58,662 nt of DNA from an uncultured Eubacteriales bacterium (lineage in GTDB: Bacteria; Bacillota; Clostridia; Christensenellales; Aristaeellaceae): NCBI GenBank assembly GCA_902761755.1, contig CACWLP010000014.1, forward strand, positions 1 through 58,662. Direction: 5' to 3'. The notes beneath the pieces were generated by a model. The model did not search any database and had not been told where the DNA came from. It saw nothing but the letters and a program-made list of their open reading frames with translations. Positions within the stretch are counted from its first letter, which is position 1. Each line of letters starts with the position of its first letter. A program made the translations under genes and the position numbers. Below, piece by piece: positions 22,335-31,573 of this stretch.

Positions 22335-22342
22335 AGGAGCGT

Positions 22343-23674
22343 TCAGCGCATCTTCCCGCGCTCCGCGGCGCCGTGGACCGCCCCGCAGAGAAAGAAGAAC
22401 GCATAGCCGACGGGGAAATCATAGAAGATCAGGCAGGCCTCCACCGTATTGGCCAGCGCCAGCACGAGGATCAGCGCGCACAGGCACAGCGGCAGCGCCC
22501 GTCCGCCCCGGATAAACGGGATGCGGATCATGTCCCGCAGGATCAGCGCGAACCAGGCCAGCATCAGCCCCATACCCGGAATGCCCGTGGCGGCGGCGAT
22601 TTCCAGTACCTGATTGTGGGAATAAAACAGATTGCTGAATTGTCCGCTGATCAGGGTGATCAGCCGGGGCACGCCCCGGGGCCCTACCCCCAGCACGGCC
22701 CGGGGAACGGAAGAAAAAATGCCCTGCACGGTGTATTTCCAGATTTCCAGCCGGCCCGCGGTGACGCCGCCGTAAGCGGTCTGGGTCAGGCCCCGGGCGC
22801 CGTCGGTCACGGTGGTTTTGGCACAGGCGGTGTACAGACGGAAAACCGGCTCCCGCAGCAGATAGAAAACCGCGGCCGCAGCCGCTGCAAGCGCCAGGGA
22901 AAGCAGCGCCCGCCGGCGGACGGGCTGCTTATTCAGCAGCCGGAAGGCTCCGATGAACGTCAGCGCCGCCAAGCCCGGGAGGGCGGCAAAGATGGAAGCC
23001 CGGGAATTGGACAGGATCAGCGCGGTATAGTGAACGGCGAGGGCGGCGCCGTAAACGGCTTTCAGAGCGGGGTGCCTGCACCGGAGGATCATCAGGAAGC
23101 TGACAAGGAAAAAGAGCATTTCCCAGGCGCCGGTGGTGTTCCGGTTGCAGTTGAGCTGCAGGGATTCGCTGACCATGGCGATGTAGCCGCCGCTGGGCAG
23201 CCGGGCATATCTGCCCTGAAAAACCACCGCGAGAGCATAAACGATAAAGGCTGTCCAGATCAGCATGCAGGCGTGCAGCAGCGCTTTGCCTGCGGCCGGC
23301 GCTTTTTCCCCGCCAAGGGCGCAGCCCAGGGGGAACAGCAGCAGGCAGGAGACCGCGGCGTTGAGGAAAGGCGCGCTGTTGTCGCCGGCGGTGGCGGGGT
23401 CCTGCCGGAAGGAAGCGGACAGGCAGGAGACCGCCAGCCACCCCAGGAACAGGAACAGCAGAGTTTGGGCCCCCCCGGGCCGCGGAAAAACGTTATGCCT
23501 GAGCAGATACAGCAGGAAAAAAACAGCCGTCAGCATCAGCGGCAGCTTCATCAGCGTTCTCGTCAGGCTGCTGAGGGGCAGCAGATACCGCATCATGCCC
23601 AGGGCGGCGTACAGGATCCCCGCCAGGATGCCCAGGATCAGCAGGTTTTTTTTCGTCAGGATCCGGTCAGTCAT
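22343..23674 (-). CDS. O-antigen ligase-like membrane protein (copy A)
   Basis: 443 residues with about twelve membrane helices. The long loop before the C-terminal helices carries the Wzy_C-type signature (GVGPRGVPRLI...FYSHNQVLEIAAATGIPG) including the conserved histidine. Such proteins transfer an undecaprenyl-linked glycan to an acceptor, or polymerise glycans, on the outer face of the membrane. Paralogous to the gene at 25762: both begin MTDRILTKKNLL and share blocks such as GAWEM(L/S)FFL and ILSNSRA. An adjacent in-frame ATG at 23677 is an equal alternative start; GGAG lies just upstream. Last gene of the four-gene glycan cluster. Confidence 0.8.
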   Translation of the reverse strand: MTDRILTKKNLLILGILAGILYAALGMMRYLLPLSSLTRTLMKLPLMLTAVFFLLYLLRHNVFPRPGGAQTLLFLFLGWLAVSCLSASFRQDPATAGDNSAPFLNAAVSCLLLFPLGCALGGEKAPAAGKALLHACMLIWTAFIVYALAVVFQGRYARLPSGGYIAMVSESLQLNCNRNTTGAWEMLFFLVSFLMILRCRHPALKAVYGAALAVHYTALILSNSRASIFAALPGLAALTFIGAFRLLNKQPVRRRALLSLALAAAAAAVFYLLREPVFRLYTACAKTTVTDGARGLTQTAYGGVTAGRLEIWKYTVQGIFSSVPRAVLGVGPRGVPRLITLISGQFSNLFYSHNQVLEIAAATGIPGMGLMLAWFALILRDMIRIPFIRGGRALPLCLCALILVLALANTVEACLIFYDFPVGYAFFFLCGAVHGAAERGKMR

Positions 23675-23694
23675 CATTCTCGTCTCCGTTTTGC

Positions 23695-25743
23695 TCATTC
23701 GGAGGGCGTGGGAAGCACGCTGAAGGAAAGCAGCTTCACGTCGCTCTCCGAAACCTCCAGGCGATAGCTTTCTTCCGCCGCGTCCAGCAGGAACGCACAT
23801 TTGCTTCGGCCCGCGTCCAGGCTTTTTGTGATCGCGGCGGCGCCGGACAGGGTGATTTCCTGGGCGGCTTCGCTGTCCGTCTCCACCGTGATCCGGACGG
23901 GCTTGCCCAGCCAGGCGTCGTTGAGGAGGAGCAGCTCCGCCGGCTTGCCCGCGGTCAGGGCCGTTTCCTTGGTGCCCGTCAGCACGCAGTCCGCTATGCG
24001 CCCGCCCTTTTCAAAGCGGACGGCCATGTAGGTGCGGTCCGCGGAGAAGGAGGAGGAAACAGAGGGGGCGAACTGGATCAGCGGGTAGGTTTTCCAGTTG
24101 AAAACGGCGGTATCGGCGTCGTGGGTGAGGTTCCTGGCCGTCATGCCCCGGGAGGAGGCGGGCAGGAAGGGCCTGTACGCGCCCCGGTTTTCCCGCAGGT
24201 TTTCCGCAAATTCAGAAAGGGTGACGTGGGAAACGTTTTCGCGGCTGTTCACATCCAGCCCGTAATCGCAGCGGGAGGCGGCGTAAACGTACAGATAATC
24301 CCGGTATTCCAGGGCTTGCAGGGTTTCCCTGGCTTCGGCGGCCAGGCTGTGATAGGTGTTGGACGCGGTCACCGCGTAGCCCACATAATTGCTCAGCACC
24401 GCTACGGCCAGGAACAGGAAGCAGCACGCCCGGACCATCCGGGGGAACGCCGTATTCTTCCAGATCAGGAACAGGGAAGCGGCGCACAGGAGCAGCACCG
24501 CTGCGCTCAGTATAATGTTCGCATCCTTGATGAAGAGCACCGACAGGCTGAAGAGAAAATGCACGTCCAGGGGCCCGCCGATGCCCGTGGCAGCCCCGGC
24601 GACCAGGGTGCAGACCGCGGCGTAAGCCGCCAGGAACAGGCACAGGCCGCTGACAGGCTCCCGTTTTCCAGGGCAGAGGAGGACGGGCGGTTCCCCGATG
24701 GGCAGGAGGCTGCAGGCCAGCACCAGGGGCAGATACATGTCGGCATAGCGCATGAAGAGGATATCGGTCCTCTCCGGCCGGTTCACCGTCCAGGCCGTGC
24801 CGGTCATGACCAGCAGGGCGCTCGCCAGCGCCAGGAGCAGGAAACGGCGGTCGCTTTCCCGATACCGCCGCAGACGCTGCAGGGCGTACATAAGCGGCAG
24901 CACCCCGCAGCCCAGCAGGAAATAATAGGGATACAGGACCGCGGTGCCGCCGAAGATATCATAGCTTTTGCCCGCGTCGTAATTCAGCTGGCTGCCGTAT
25001 ACGGAGAAGGCGACGCCGTCATAGCCGAACGCAAATTTTGCCAGCGCTTTGAAAAAGAGGATCACCGCCGCCAGGCAGGCAAAGCCCGCCGCGGCGGAAA
25101 GCCCGTCCCGCTTCGACCGTTTCCGGAGGGCTCCGCCTGCGGTCAGAAGCAGCGCCAGCGCCGCCGGGATCACGGCCCCGGGCTTTGCGCAGTACAAAAG
25201 CCCGCCCAGCACGCCGATCCATACGGCGTACCGCGGGCGGGGGAAACAGAGATTTTTGTACGCGCAGTACATCAGCGCGTAAAACAGCGGATAGATCACC
25301 GCTTCGCTGAAGATTCCCTGGCCCAGGATATAATCCGGCAGCAGCATGCACAGCGCAGCGGCCCAAAGGGCCTTTTTCTTTTCGCCGTACAGGCCGCGGC
25401 ACAGCCCGTACACCGGGAACACCGACAGGGACATAACCAGGATATTCCACAGCTGGATCAGGCGGTAATAATCCGTTCCGGCGGGGAAAAAACGGTAGAT
25501 CGGGGCCAGGAACAGGGGGTAAACCAGATAATTGTACAGCGCCGGCTGCCCCAGGTACAGAAGCGTGTTTTCCGTGGCGACGGAGCGGGCCAGGCTGGCG
25601 TACAGGTATTCGTCGATCCGCACCGTGGGGTAGGCGCTGGTGAAAAGCGCCAGGAGGAAGCGGACCAGCACGCACGCGCCGTACAGCCCCATAAGGAGCC
25701 ATCCCGTCCGCGGCTTTTTCGGGTTCATTTCCAAGGGATCCAT
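23695..25743 (-). CDS. GT-C type membrane glycosyltransferase (copy A)
   Basis: 682 residues. Membrane helices fill roughly the first 470 residues; the first extracytoplasmic loop has the acidic pair R-I-D-E-Y, the catalytic-type motif of the GT-C (ArnT/PMT, GT39/GT83-like) superfamily, followed by GQPALYNYLVYPLFLAPIYRFFP. The last ~200 residues form a soluble extracytoplasmic beta-rich domain. By family, it would transfer a sugar from a polyprenyl-phosphate donor on the outer face. Paralogous along its whole length to the gene at 27157, including SEAVIYPLFYxLMYCAYKNL and YAVWIGVLGGLLYCAKPGA. It lies 20 bases upstream of ligase copy A. Confidence 0.82.
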   Translation of the reverse strand: MDPLEMNPKKPRTGWLLMGLYGACVLVRFLLALFTSAYPTVRIDEYLYASLARSVATENTLLYLGQPALYNYLVYPLFLAPIYRFFPAGTDYYRLIQLWNILVMSLSVFPVYGLCRGLYGEKKKALWAAALCMLLPDYILGQGIFSEAVIYPLFYALMYCAYKNLCFPRPRYAVWIGVLGGLLYCAKPGAVIPAALALLLTAGGALRKRSKRDGLSAAAGFACLAAVILFFKALAKFAFGYDGVAFSVYGSQLNYDAGKSYDIFGGTAVLYPYYFLLGCGVLPLMYALQRLRRYRESDRRFLLLALASALLVMTGTAWTVNRPERTDILFMRYADMYLPLVLACSLLPIGEPPVLLCPGKREPVSGLCLFLAAYAAVCTLVAGAATGIGGPLDVHFLFSLSVLFIKDANIILSAAVLLLCAASLFLIWKNTAFPRMVRACCFLFLAVAVLSNYVGYAVTASNTYHSLAAEARETLQALEYRDYLYVYAASRCDYGLDVNSRENVSHVTLSEFAENLRENRGAYRPFLPASSRGMTARNLTHDADTAVFNWKTYPLIQFAPSVSSSFSADRTYMAVRFEKGGRIADCVLTGTKETALTAGKPAELLLLNDAWLGKPVRITVETDSEAAQEITLSGAAAITKSLDAGRSKCAFLLDAAEESYRLEVSESDVKLLSFSVLPTPSE

Positions 25744-25761
25744 CCTTTCGGAAAGCGGCCT

Positions 25762-27126
25762 TTATACGGGCAGACTGTGTTTTTTTCTTTCGCGGAACAC
25801 CCGGGCGGCGGCTTTCAGGCGGGGATGCCCGGCGGGCAGAGGGGCGTTGGCCGCCCCGTGGAGCATGCCGCCGAAGAGGAAAAAGACATAGCCGCTCAAG
25901 TGGTTGTAGAACAGCAGGTGCGCTTCGGCCATGTTGGCCAGCAGCAGCGCAAATACGACCACGGGAAGCGCCAGACGGAGGGACCTGTCTTTCTGAACGA
26001 AGAACAGGCGGTACGTATCCCGGACGAGGAGGAAAAGCCATCCCCCGAATATGCACAGCCCGGGGACGCCGATGCCGGCCGCGATCTCCAGGAATTCATT
26101 GTGGGAATAAGAAGCGGGCCATCTGCCGTTGCTGGTCTGGGCGATCATATCGGGCACCGACCGAGGCGTGAACCCGAACAGGAAGCTGCGGACGGAGGAA
26201 ACGATCCCCTTCAAAGCGCATTCCCATATGTCCAGACGGCCGGAAGTGACGTCGTCTTCGCCCAGCAGGTTTCTTCCTTCCCGCAGAAACAGGCTGTAAA
26301 CAGCGCTGCGCAGCAGGATAAACGCCGCGCCTGCGGCGGCGGCGGCCGCCAGGGCGATCAGCAGGCGGTGAGGGCGCTTTTGCCTGTCCAGGCGGAGGAA
26401 TACGCCGATGCCCACCAGGGCGATCCACCCCAGCAGCACGGAATAGATCGGGGCGCGGGAATTGGACAGGATCAGCGCCACGTAATGGATGGCCGCCGCC
26501 GCGCCGTAAACGGCTTTCAGGGCGGGCTGCCTGCACCGGAGGACCATCAGGCAGCTCAGCAGGAAGAAGCTCATTTCCCAGGCGCCGGTGTGATTCCGGT
26601 TGCAGCTGATTTCCAGGCCGGTTTCATTCAGGACGATCAAATCATTTCCCAGGTTCATCGTCTTTCCCTGGGCAACCACGATGAGCACGATGAGCATAAA
26701 AGCCGTCCAGCCCAAGATAAAGGCATGGAACAATCCTCTGCCCACGGCGGCCGGCTTTTCCCGGATCAGAACATAGCCCAGGGGAAAGATGACCATGCAG
26801 GAAACGAAGGCGTTGAGCAGGGGATCGGCATTGTGATGGACCCAGTCGTTGCCGTATGTGACGGACATACTCAGACAGGACAGGATCATCCAGGCGAAAA
26901 ACAGGATCAGCAGCATCTGGGCGCATTGGAAACGGACGGGCGTTTTCCGCCGGCCCACGTACACGATGGTGCCTGCAGTCAGGATCAGGATCGGCACATC
27001 AGCCAGGGTGAGCATCAGCGGGGACAGCGGGACAAACCACGGCAGCAAGGCGACGGCCGCCCGGAGAAGCACCGCGAATACCCCGAAGACGAGCAGATTT
27101 TTCTTTGTCAGGATCCGGTCAGTCAT
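25762..27126 (-). CDS. O-antigen ligase-like membrane protein (copy B)
   Basis: 454 residues, about twelve helices. The Wzy_C-type loop reads GFTPRSVPDMIAQ...SYSHNEFLEIAAGIGVPG with the same conserved S-H-N. It is the paralog of copy A but diverges more in the first 100 residues and in the loop before the signature (residues ~260-300), which may reflect a different glycan or acceptor. Start MTDRIL at 27126, with GGAGG upstream. 18 bases separate it from GT-C copy A downstream and 30 from GT-C copy B upstream. Confidence 0.8.
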   Translation of the reverse strand: MTDRILTKKNLLVFGVFAVLLRAAVALLPWFVPLSPLMLTLADVPILILTAGTIVYVGRRKTPVRFQCAQMLLILFFAWMILSCLSMSVTYGNDWVHHNADPLLNAFVSCMVIFPLGYVLIREKPAAVGRGLFHAFILGWTAFMLIVLIVVAQGKTMNLGNDLIVLNETGLEISCNRNHTGAWEMSFFLLSCLMVLRCRQPALKAVYGAAAAIHYVALILSNSRAPIYSVLLGWIALVGIGVFLRLDRQKRPHRLLIALAAAAAAGAAFILLRSAVYSLFLREGRNLLGEDDVTSGRLDIWECALKGIVSSVRSFLFGFTPRSVPDMIAQTSNGRWPASYSHNEFLEIAAGIGVPGLCIFGGWLFLLVRDTYRLFFVQKDRSLRLALPVVVFALLLANMAEAHLLFYNHLSGYVFFLFGGMLHGAANAPLPAGHPRLKAAARVFRERKKHSLPV

Positions 27127-27156
27127 GGTCTGCCTCCTTTCCGGCTCTGACGGGCT

Positions 27157-29217
27157 TCATTCAGCCCGGGACGAAAGGGGAATGATTTCAAACCCGTAAA
27201 GCAAAACGCTTTCCGAGGATACGGTGAACTGGTAATTGGTCTCCGCCTGGCCCACCACGATCTCATACCAGGCGCGGCCTTCGTTCAGCTGCTTTACGGC
27301 GCTGAAAGAAACGCCGGAAAACTGAAGCTCCTGGGCGGCGGGACTGTCGATATCCAGGCGGATCCGGACCGGCTGGCCGATCCAGGCGCGGTTCAGAATC
27401 GTCATCAGCCCGGGCCTGGCCGTGCCGGGCTTCAGCGTCATTTCGTCGATATTCCCCAGCATGCCGTCCACGATGCGCGCGCCTTTTTCAAAGCGGACGA
27501 TCGCAAAGGTTTGGCCGGAGGACAGATGGGCTTCCGCGGCGCTGCTGAACGCGAAGAGGGGATAGCACCTGCGGTCCAGGACCAGGGTGGTCACGTCCGC
27601 CGTCTTTTCCCGGGCGTCCATGCCGCGGATGGAATCCGGCACAAAGGGGACGTAGACGCCGCCGTTGTCCAGCAGATGATTGTATAATTCATACTGCTCG
27701 ACGTGATCGATGTTTTTCCGGCTGGAGATATCCATGCCGTAATCGCAGTCGATCATGGAACGCACGAACAGGTATTCCTCATCGCCCAGCTCCCGCTGGA
27801 TGCCCGCCGTTTCCTGGGCCAGCTTTCTGCTGGTGTTTTCGGCGGTGATCCGGTATCCCTGCACGTTGCTCAGCAGCATCACCCCGGCGAAGGCGGCGCA
27901 GCACAGCCGGTTCCCGACCCGGCCGAAGGGGCTCCGGAAGGCCAGATACAGCGCCGAGCCGCACAGGAGCAGCGCCGCGATATTGGCGATCCCCTTGACG
28001 TTCCTGGTAAAGAGAACCGCCAGGCTGAACAGGAAATGATCGTCGTAGGGCCCGCCGATGCCCGCGGTGGAGCCTGCGGCGAAAACGCAGACCGCGGCGT
28101 AGGCCGTCAGCAGCACGCATACCGCCGCCGGGATCCGGCGGCTCATGGGCCGGATCGCCGCCGGCTCTTCCTGCCGGGGCAGCAGGCAAAGGATGAACAC
28201 CAGGGGCAGATACATATCCACATAACGCAGGAACAGAGTCGTGCTCCGCTCCGGCCGGTTCACCGTCCAGGCGGTGCCGATCAGGAGGAACAGCACGCTG
28301 ACCAGGACGAGCAGGAGAAAGCGGCGGTTGCTTTTTTCAAACAGCGGCATGCGCCGCAGGGCGACGATCAGGGGAAGAACGCCGCAGGAAAGCAGGAAAT
28401 AATAGGGATACAGGGCCGCCGTCTGCCAGAAGATATCGAAATTGACGCCGTTGTATTTGTTGAGCTGGGTATCGTAAACGGAAAAGAACGCGCCCCGGTA
28501 GCCGAAGGCGTTTTCGGAAAGCAGCTTGAAGACGAAGAACACCGCGGCCAGGCCGGCGGCCCCCGCCAGGGCGGAAAGCCCGGCGCGCCCGGATCTTTTC
28601 ACGGCGGCTTTTCCCGCGGTCAGAAGCAGCGCCAGCGCCGCCGGGACGACGGCCCCGGGCTTGGCGCAGTACAGAAGCCCGCCCAGCACGCCGATCCATA
28701 CGGCGTACCGCAGGCGGGGAGAACGGAGATTTTTGTATGCGCAGTACATCAGCGTGTAGAACAGCGGATAGATCACCGCTTCGCTCAGCACGAACTGGCC
28801 CAGGATGAAATCGGGCAGCAGCATGCACACCGCCGTGACCAGGAAGGCTTTTTTCCTTTCGGCAAGCATTTCCCGGCAGAGCGCGAACAGCGGGAACACG
28901 GACAGGGACATGATCAGGATGTTCCAGACCTGGATCACCCGGTAGTAATTGACCCCGGCGGGGAAAAGCAGATACACGGGGGACAGGAACAGGGGGTATA
29001 CCAGGTAATTGTACAGCGCCGGCTGGCCCAGATACAGCAGCCTTCCTTCCGTGGCGATGGAGCGGCCCATGCTGTAATAGAGGAATTCGTCGATGCACAC
29101 CGTGGGGAAATTGCTGGTGATCAGCGCGAAGAAACAGCGGATCAGCACGCAGGAAAAATACAGCGCCCACAGCGGCCACAGCGCCGTCAGCCTTTTCCAG
29201 CCGGTTTTCTTCTGCAT
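27157..29217 (-). CDS. GT-C type membrane glycosyltransferase (copy B)
   Basis: 686 residues. Same architecture as copy A: first loop with C-I-D-E-F acidic pair, GQPALYNYLVYPLFLSPVYLLFP, central SEAVIYPLFYTLMYCAYKNL, then a C-terminal extracytoplasmic domain (ending VLLYGFEIIPLS, matching KLLSFSVLPTP of copy A). At DNA level the two copies are nearly identical over ~150 bases (28660-28810 against 25190-25340), pointing to a recent duplication or gene conversion. First gene of the four-gene cluster; it starts 42 bases after purB with no clear terminator between, so readthrough from purB is possible. Confidence 0.82.
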   Translation of the reverse strand: MQKKTGWKRLTALWPLWALYFSCVLIRCFFALITSNFPTVCIDEFLYYSMGRSIATEGRLLYLGQPALYNYLVYPLFLSPVYLLFPAGVNYYRVIQVWNILIMSLSVFPLFALCREMLAERKKAFLVTAVCMLLPDFILGQFVLSEAVIYPLFYTLMYCAYKNLRSPRLRYAVWIGVLGGLLYCAKPGAVVPAALALLLTAGKAAVKRSGRAGLSALAGAAGLAAVFFVFKLLSENAFGYRGAFFSVYDTQLNKYNGVNFDIFWQTAALYPYYFLLSCGVLPLIVALRRMPLFEKSNRRFLLLVLVSVLFLLIGTAWTVNRPERSTTLFLRYVDMYLPLVFILCLLPRQEEPAAIRPMSRRIPAAVCVLLTAYAAVCVFAAGSTAGIGGPYDDHFLFSLAVLFTRNVKGIANIAALLLCGSALYLAFRSPFGRVGNRLCCAAFAGVMLLSNVQGYRITAENTSRKLAQETAGIQRELGDEEYLFVRSMIDCDYGMDISSRKNIDHVEQYELYNHLLDNGGVYVPFVPDSIRGMDAREKTADVTTLVLDRRCYPLFAFSSAAEAHLSSGQTFAIVRFEKGARIVDGMLGNIDEMTLKPGTARPGLMTILNRAWIGQPVRIRLDIDSPAAQELQFSGVSFSAVKQLNEGRAWYEIVVGQAETNYQFTVSSESVLLYGFEIIPLSSRAE

Positions 29218-29259
29218 AGGATCAGTCCTTTCCGGAAACGCTTTGCAGCGTAAAAAGCA

Positions 29260-30699
29260 TTACACGTTGATTTCCTGCACCCGCACCTGCGCATCCGCGT
29301 TTTCCGCCAGGATGGGCCGGATCACGGTATTCAGGTATTCCCGGGTCTGCATTTCGGCGCAGCCGATATAGTTTTCGGGCTGCAGCGCCGCTTCCAGGGC
29401 GGCTTCGTCCGCCTGGAAGGCCGGGTCGGTGGCGATGCGGGAGATCAGATCGCACTCCCTGCCCTCCATCTTCACCGCGCTGGCCGCAGCCATGGAATGC
29501 ACGCGGATATGCTCGTGCAATTCCTGCCGGTCTCCGCCCCGCTGCACCGCGTCCATGAGGATATTCTCCGTGGCCATGAAGGGCAGCTCCTCCCGCAGGT
29601 GCTTTTCGATCACCTTGTCGTACACCACCAGGCCGGAGGCGATATTCAGATACAGGGACAGCACCGCGTCCGCGCACAGGAAGCCCTCCGCCAGGGACAG
29701 CCGGCGGTTGGCGCTGTCGTCCAGCGTGCGCTCAAACCACTGCTCTGCGGCGGTCATGGCCCCGTTCTGGGCGTTGGCGATGAGGAAGCGGCTCAGGGCG
29801 GTCATGCGCTCGGACCGCATGGGATTGCGCTTGTAGGCCATAGCGGAGGAGCCGATCTGATTCTTTTCAAAGGGCTCCTCGATTTCCTTTTTGTGGGCCA
29901 GCAGGCGGATGTCGTTGGCGAATTTATGGGCGCTCTGGCCGATCTGGGACAGGGCGCTGAGGATGCGGCTGTCGGTTTTGCGGGAATAGGTCTGGCCCGA
30001 AACGGGCACGGCCTGGGCAAAGCCCATCTTTTCGGAGATCAGCCCATCCAGGCGCTTCACCTTTTCGTAATCCCCCCCGAACAGCTCCAGGAAGCTGGCC
30101 TGGGTGCCCGTGGTGCCCTTGCAGCCCAGGGGTTTGAGGGTGTTCAGGCAAAAGTCGATCTCCTCCAGGTCCAGGGCAAGGTCGTTGAGCCAGAGCGTAG
30201 CGCGTTTGCCCACGGTGGTGGGCTGGGCGGACTGGAAGTGGGTGAAGGCCAGGCAGGGCTGGGCGGCGTGGGCTTCGGAAAAATCCGCCAGCGCCCGGAT
30301 CACCTGCAAAAGCCGCCCGCGGATCAGCGTCAGGGCGTCGCGCAGGATCATCACGTCCGCGTTGTCGCCCACGTAGCAGCTGGTGGCCCCCAGGTGGATG
30401 ATGGGCCGGGCCGTGGGGCATTGCTCGCCCCAGGCGTGGATGTGGGCCATCACGTCGTGCCGCAGCTTTTTTTCATATTCCGCAGCCCGGTCAAAATCAA
30501 TATCGTCCACGTGGGCGCGCATTTCGGCGATCTGCCCGTCCGTGATGGGAAGCCCCAGCTCCTTTTCCGCTTCCGCCAGGATGATCCACAGCTTCCGCCA
30601 CAGAGAAAACTTGTTCTGCGCGGAAAACAGGTACTGCATTTCTTTGCTGGCATACCGGGTGGAGAAGGGGGAAAGATAACCGGCGTTGTCCTGGCCCAT
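29260..30699 (-). CDS. purB: Adenylosuccinate lyase
   Basis: 479 residues. PurB catalyses two steps of purine synthesis: SAICAR to AICAR plus fumarate, and adenylosuccinate to AMP plus fumarate. Fumarase/aspartase-family signatures are present: [12 protein letters not shown] (active-site region), [15 protein letters not shown], and the flexible signature loop [15 protein letters not shown] with the catalytic serine. Length is typical of the eukaryote-like, longer PurB form. GGGAGG precedes the ATG. It has its own promoter just upstream, and the glycan cluster follows in the same direction. No other pur genes are in the window; no purine riboswitch was seen. Confidence 0.95.
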   Translation of the reverse strand: MGQDNAGYLSPFSTRYASKEMQYLFSAQNKFSLWRKLWIILAEAEKELGLPITDGQIAEMRAHVDDIDFDRAAEYEKKLRHDVMAHIHAWGEQCPTARPIIHLGATSCYVGDNADVMILRDALTLIRGRLLQVIRALADFSEAHAAQPCLAFTHFQSAQPTTVGKRATLWLNDLALDLEEIDFCLNTLKPLGCKGTTGTQASFLELFGGDYEKVKRLDGLISEKMGFAQAVPVSGQTYSRKTDSRILSALSQIGQSAHKFANDIRLLAHKKEIEEPFEKNQIGSSAMAYKRNPMRSERMTALSRFLIANAQNGAMTAAEQWFERTLDDSANRRLSLAEGFLCADAVLSLYLNIASGLVVYDKVIEKHLREELPFMATENILMDAVQRGGDRQELHEHIRVHSMAAASAVKMEGRECDLISRIATDPAFQADEAALEAALQPENYIGCAEMQTREYLNTVIRPILAENADAQVRVQEINV

Positions 30700-30739
30700 G
30701 GCGGCGCGACCTCCCGCAGCGAAAAATTCATACTAGTAT

Positions 30740-30768
30740 ATTATACAGGAAAACCCTTCCCGGCGCAA
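30740..30768 (-). promoter_or_regulatory. Promoter of purB, embedded in the upstream terminator
   Basis: Minus strand: TTGCGC (30763-30768), 17-base spacer, TATAAT (30740-30745). The -35 and spacer lie in the loop and descending arm of the terminator hairpin of the preceding gene. Confidence 0.6.
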
Positions 30769-30787
30769 TCACCGGGAAGGGGGTTTT
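30750..30787 (-). terminator. Terminator of the deacetylase operon
   Basis: CCCTTCCCGG/CCGGGAAGGG stem (30754-30763 with 30772-30781) with flanking A/T tracts, starting right after the deacetylase stop codon. Confidence 0.75.
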
Positions 30788-31573
30788 TCATAGATCCCTG
30801 AGATATTCGGCCTTGTGCTCGTTCCAAAGGAAGATTTCCTCTTCTTCCTCCAGGGGCGGCAGGCCCAGCAGGTCGCTGACCGTCACCAGTTCGTAGTCCG
30901 CCTCGGCCAGCGCCGGGATCACCGTTTCCAGGCAGACGTAATCCTTTTTCCGGGCGTGGAAGAGCAGGATGCTGCCGTTCTGCACCTGGGAGAGCACTTC
31001 CTCCGGATCGGTGGAGGCGATCTCCCAGTGGATCACATGATGGTAGCCTACGATTTTCAGCACCCGGCGCAGGGCCTCGTTGTTGCTGCCGAACGGCGGG
31101 CGGAGGGTGCGCAGCGGGTAATGCCGCCCCAGCAGCTGATCCGTCACCTGCTGGGGGTATTTGCTGTAAAGCGCCATGTTGAAATCGGACAGCTTGGTCA
31201 TCTTCAGGTGATGGTGGGTGTGGGTGCCGATCTCGCTGGAGGAATCGGCGATGGCCTGCCACAGCTCCCTGTCTCCGGGCTGCAGCTTTTCCTCCTTGAG
31301 CAGGTCGCCCACGGGATAGAACGTCATGGCCCCGCCGTACTGGCCGACCAGCTTCCACGCCGCCTCCACCCACTGGAATTCGTAGCAGTCGTCCATGGTG
31401 ACCGCCACTTTGGGCACGAACCGGTCGCCGTGGTGGATCACGAAGGGCCAGGGATCGTTTTCCTGCCAGTCCATGCCGTTGCTTTCCGGCGCCTTTTCCG
31501 CCAGGGCGGCGGGCAGCGCAAGGAGCAGGCACAGCGCCAGGCAGATCACCCGTTTCACGGCGCGGCTCCTCAT
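30788..31573 (-). CDS. Secreted polysaccharide deacetylase (NodB-like)
   Basis: 261 residues. Signal peptide RVICLALCLLLALPAALA. NodB homology motifs are present: motif 1 VAVTMDD (D61, D62), motif 2 GTHTHHH (H118 and H122 in the H-x3-H metal-binding spacing), motif 3 LRPPFGSNN. It would remove acetyl groups from an envelope glycan such as peptidoglycan. The C-terminus is acidic. The ATG at 31573 overlaps the upstream stop by four bases (ATGA), which decides the start over a GTG five codons later. It forms a coupled pair with the CofE-like gene. Confidence 0.85.
   Translation of the reverse strand: MRSRAVKRVICLALCLLLALPAALAEKAPESNGMDWQENDPWPFVIHHGDRFVPKVAVTMDDCYEFQWVEAAWKLVGQYGGAMTFYPVGDLLKEEKLQPGDRELWQAIADSSSEIGTHTHHHLKMTKLSDFNMALYSKYPQQVTDQLLGRHYPLRTLRPPFGSNNEALRRVLKIVGYHHVIHWEIASTDPEEVLSQVQNGSILLFHARKKDYVCLETVIPALAEADYELVTVSDLLGLPPLEEEEEIFLWNEHKAEYLRDL

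Noticed and set aside
24121-27150. Open frame of 1009 codons on the plus strand over the glycan cluster
   Set aside because: Shadow of GT-C and ligase genes; composition is Q/G/H-rich with no motif.
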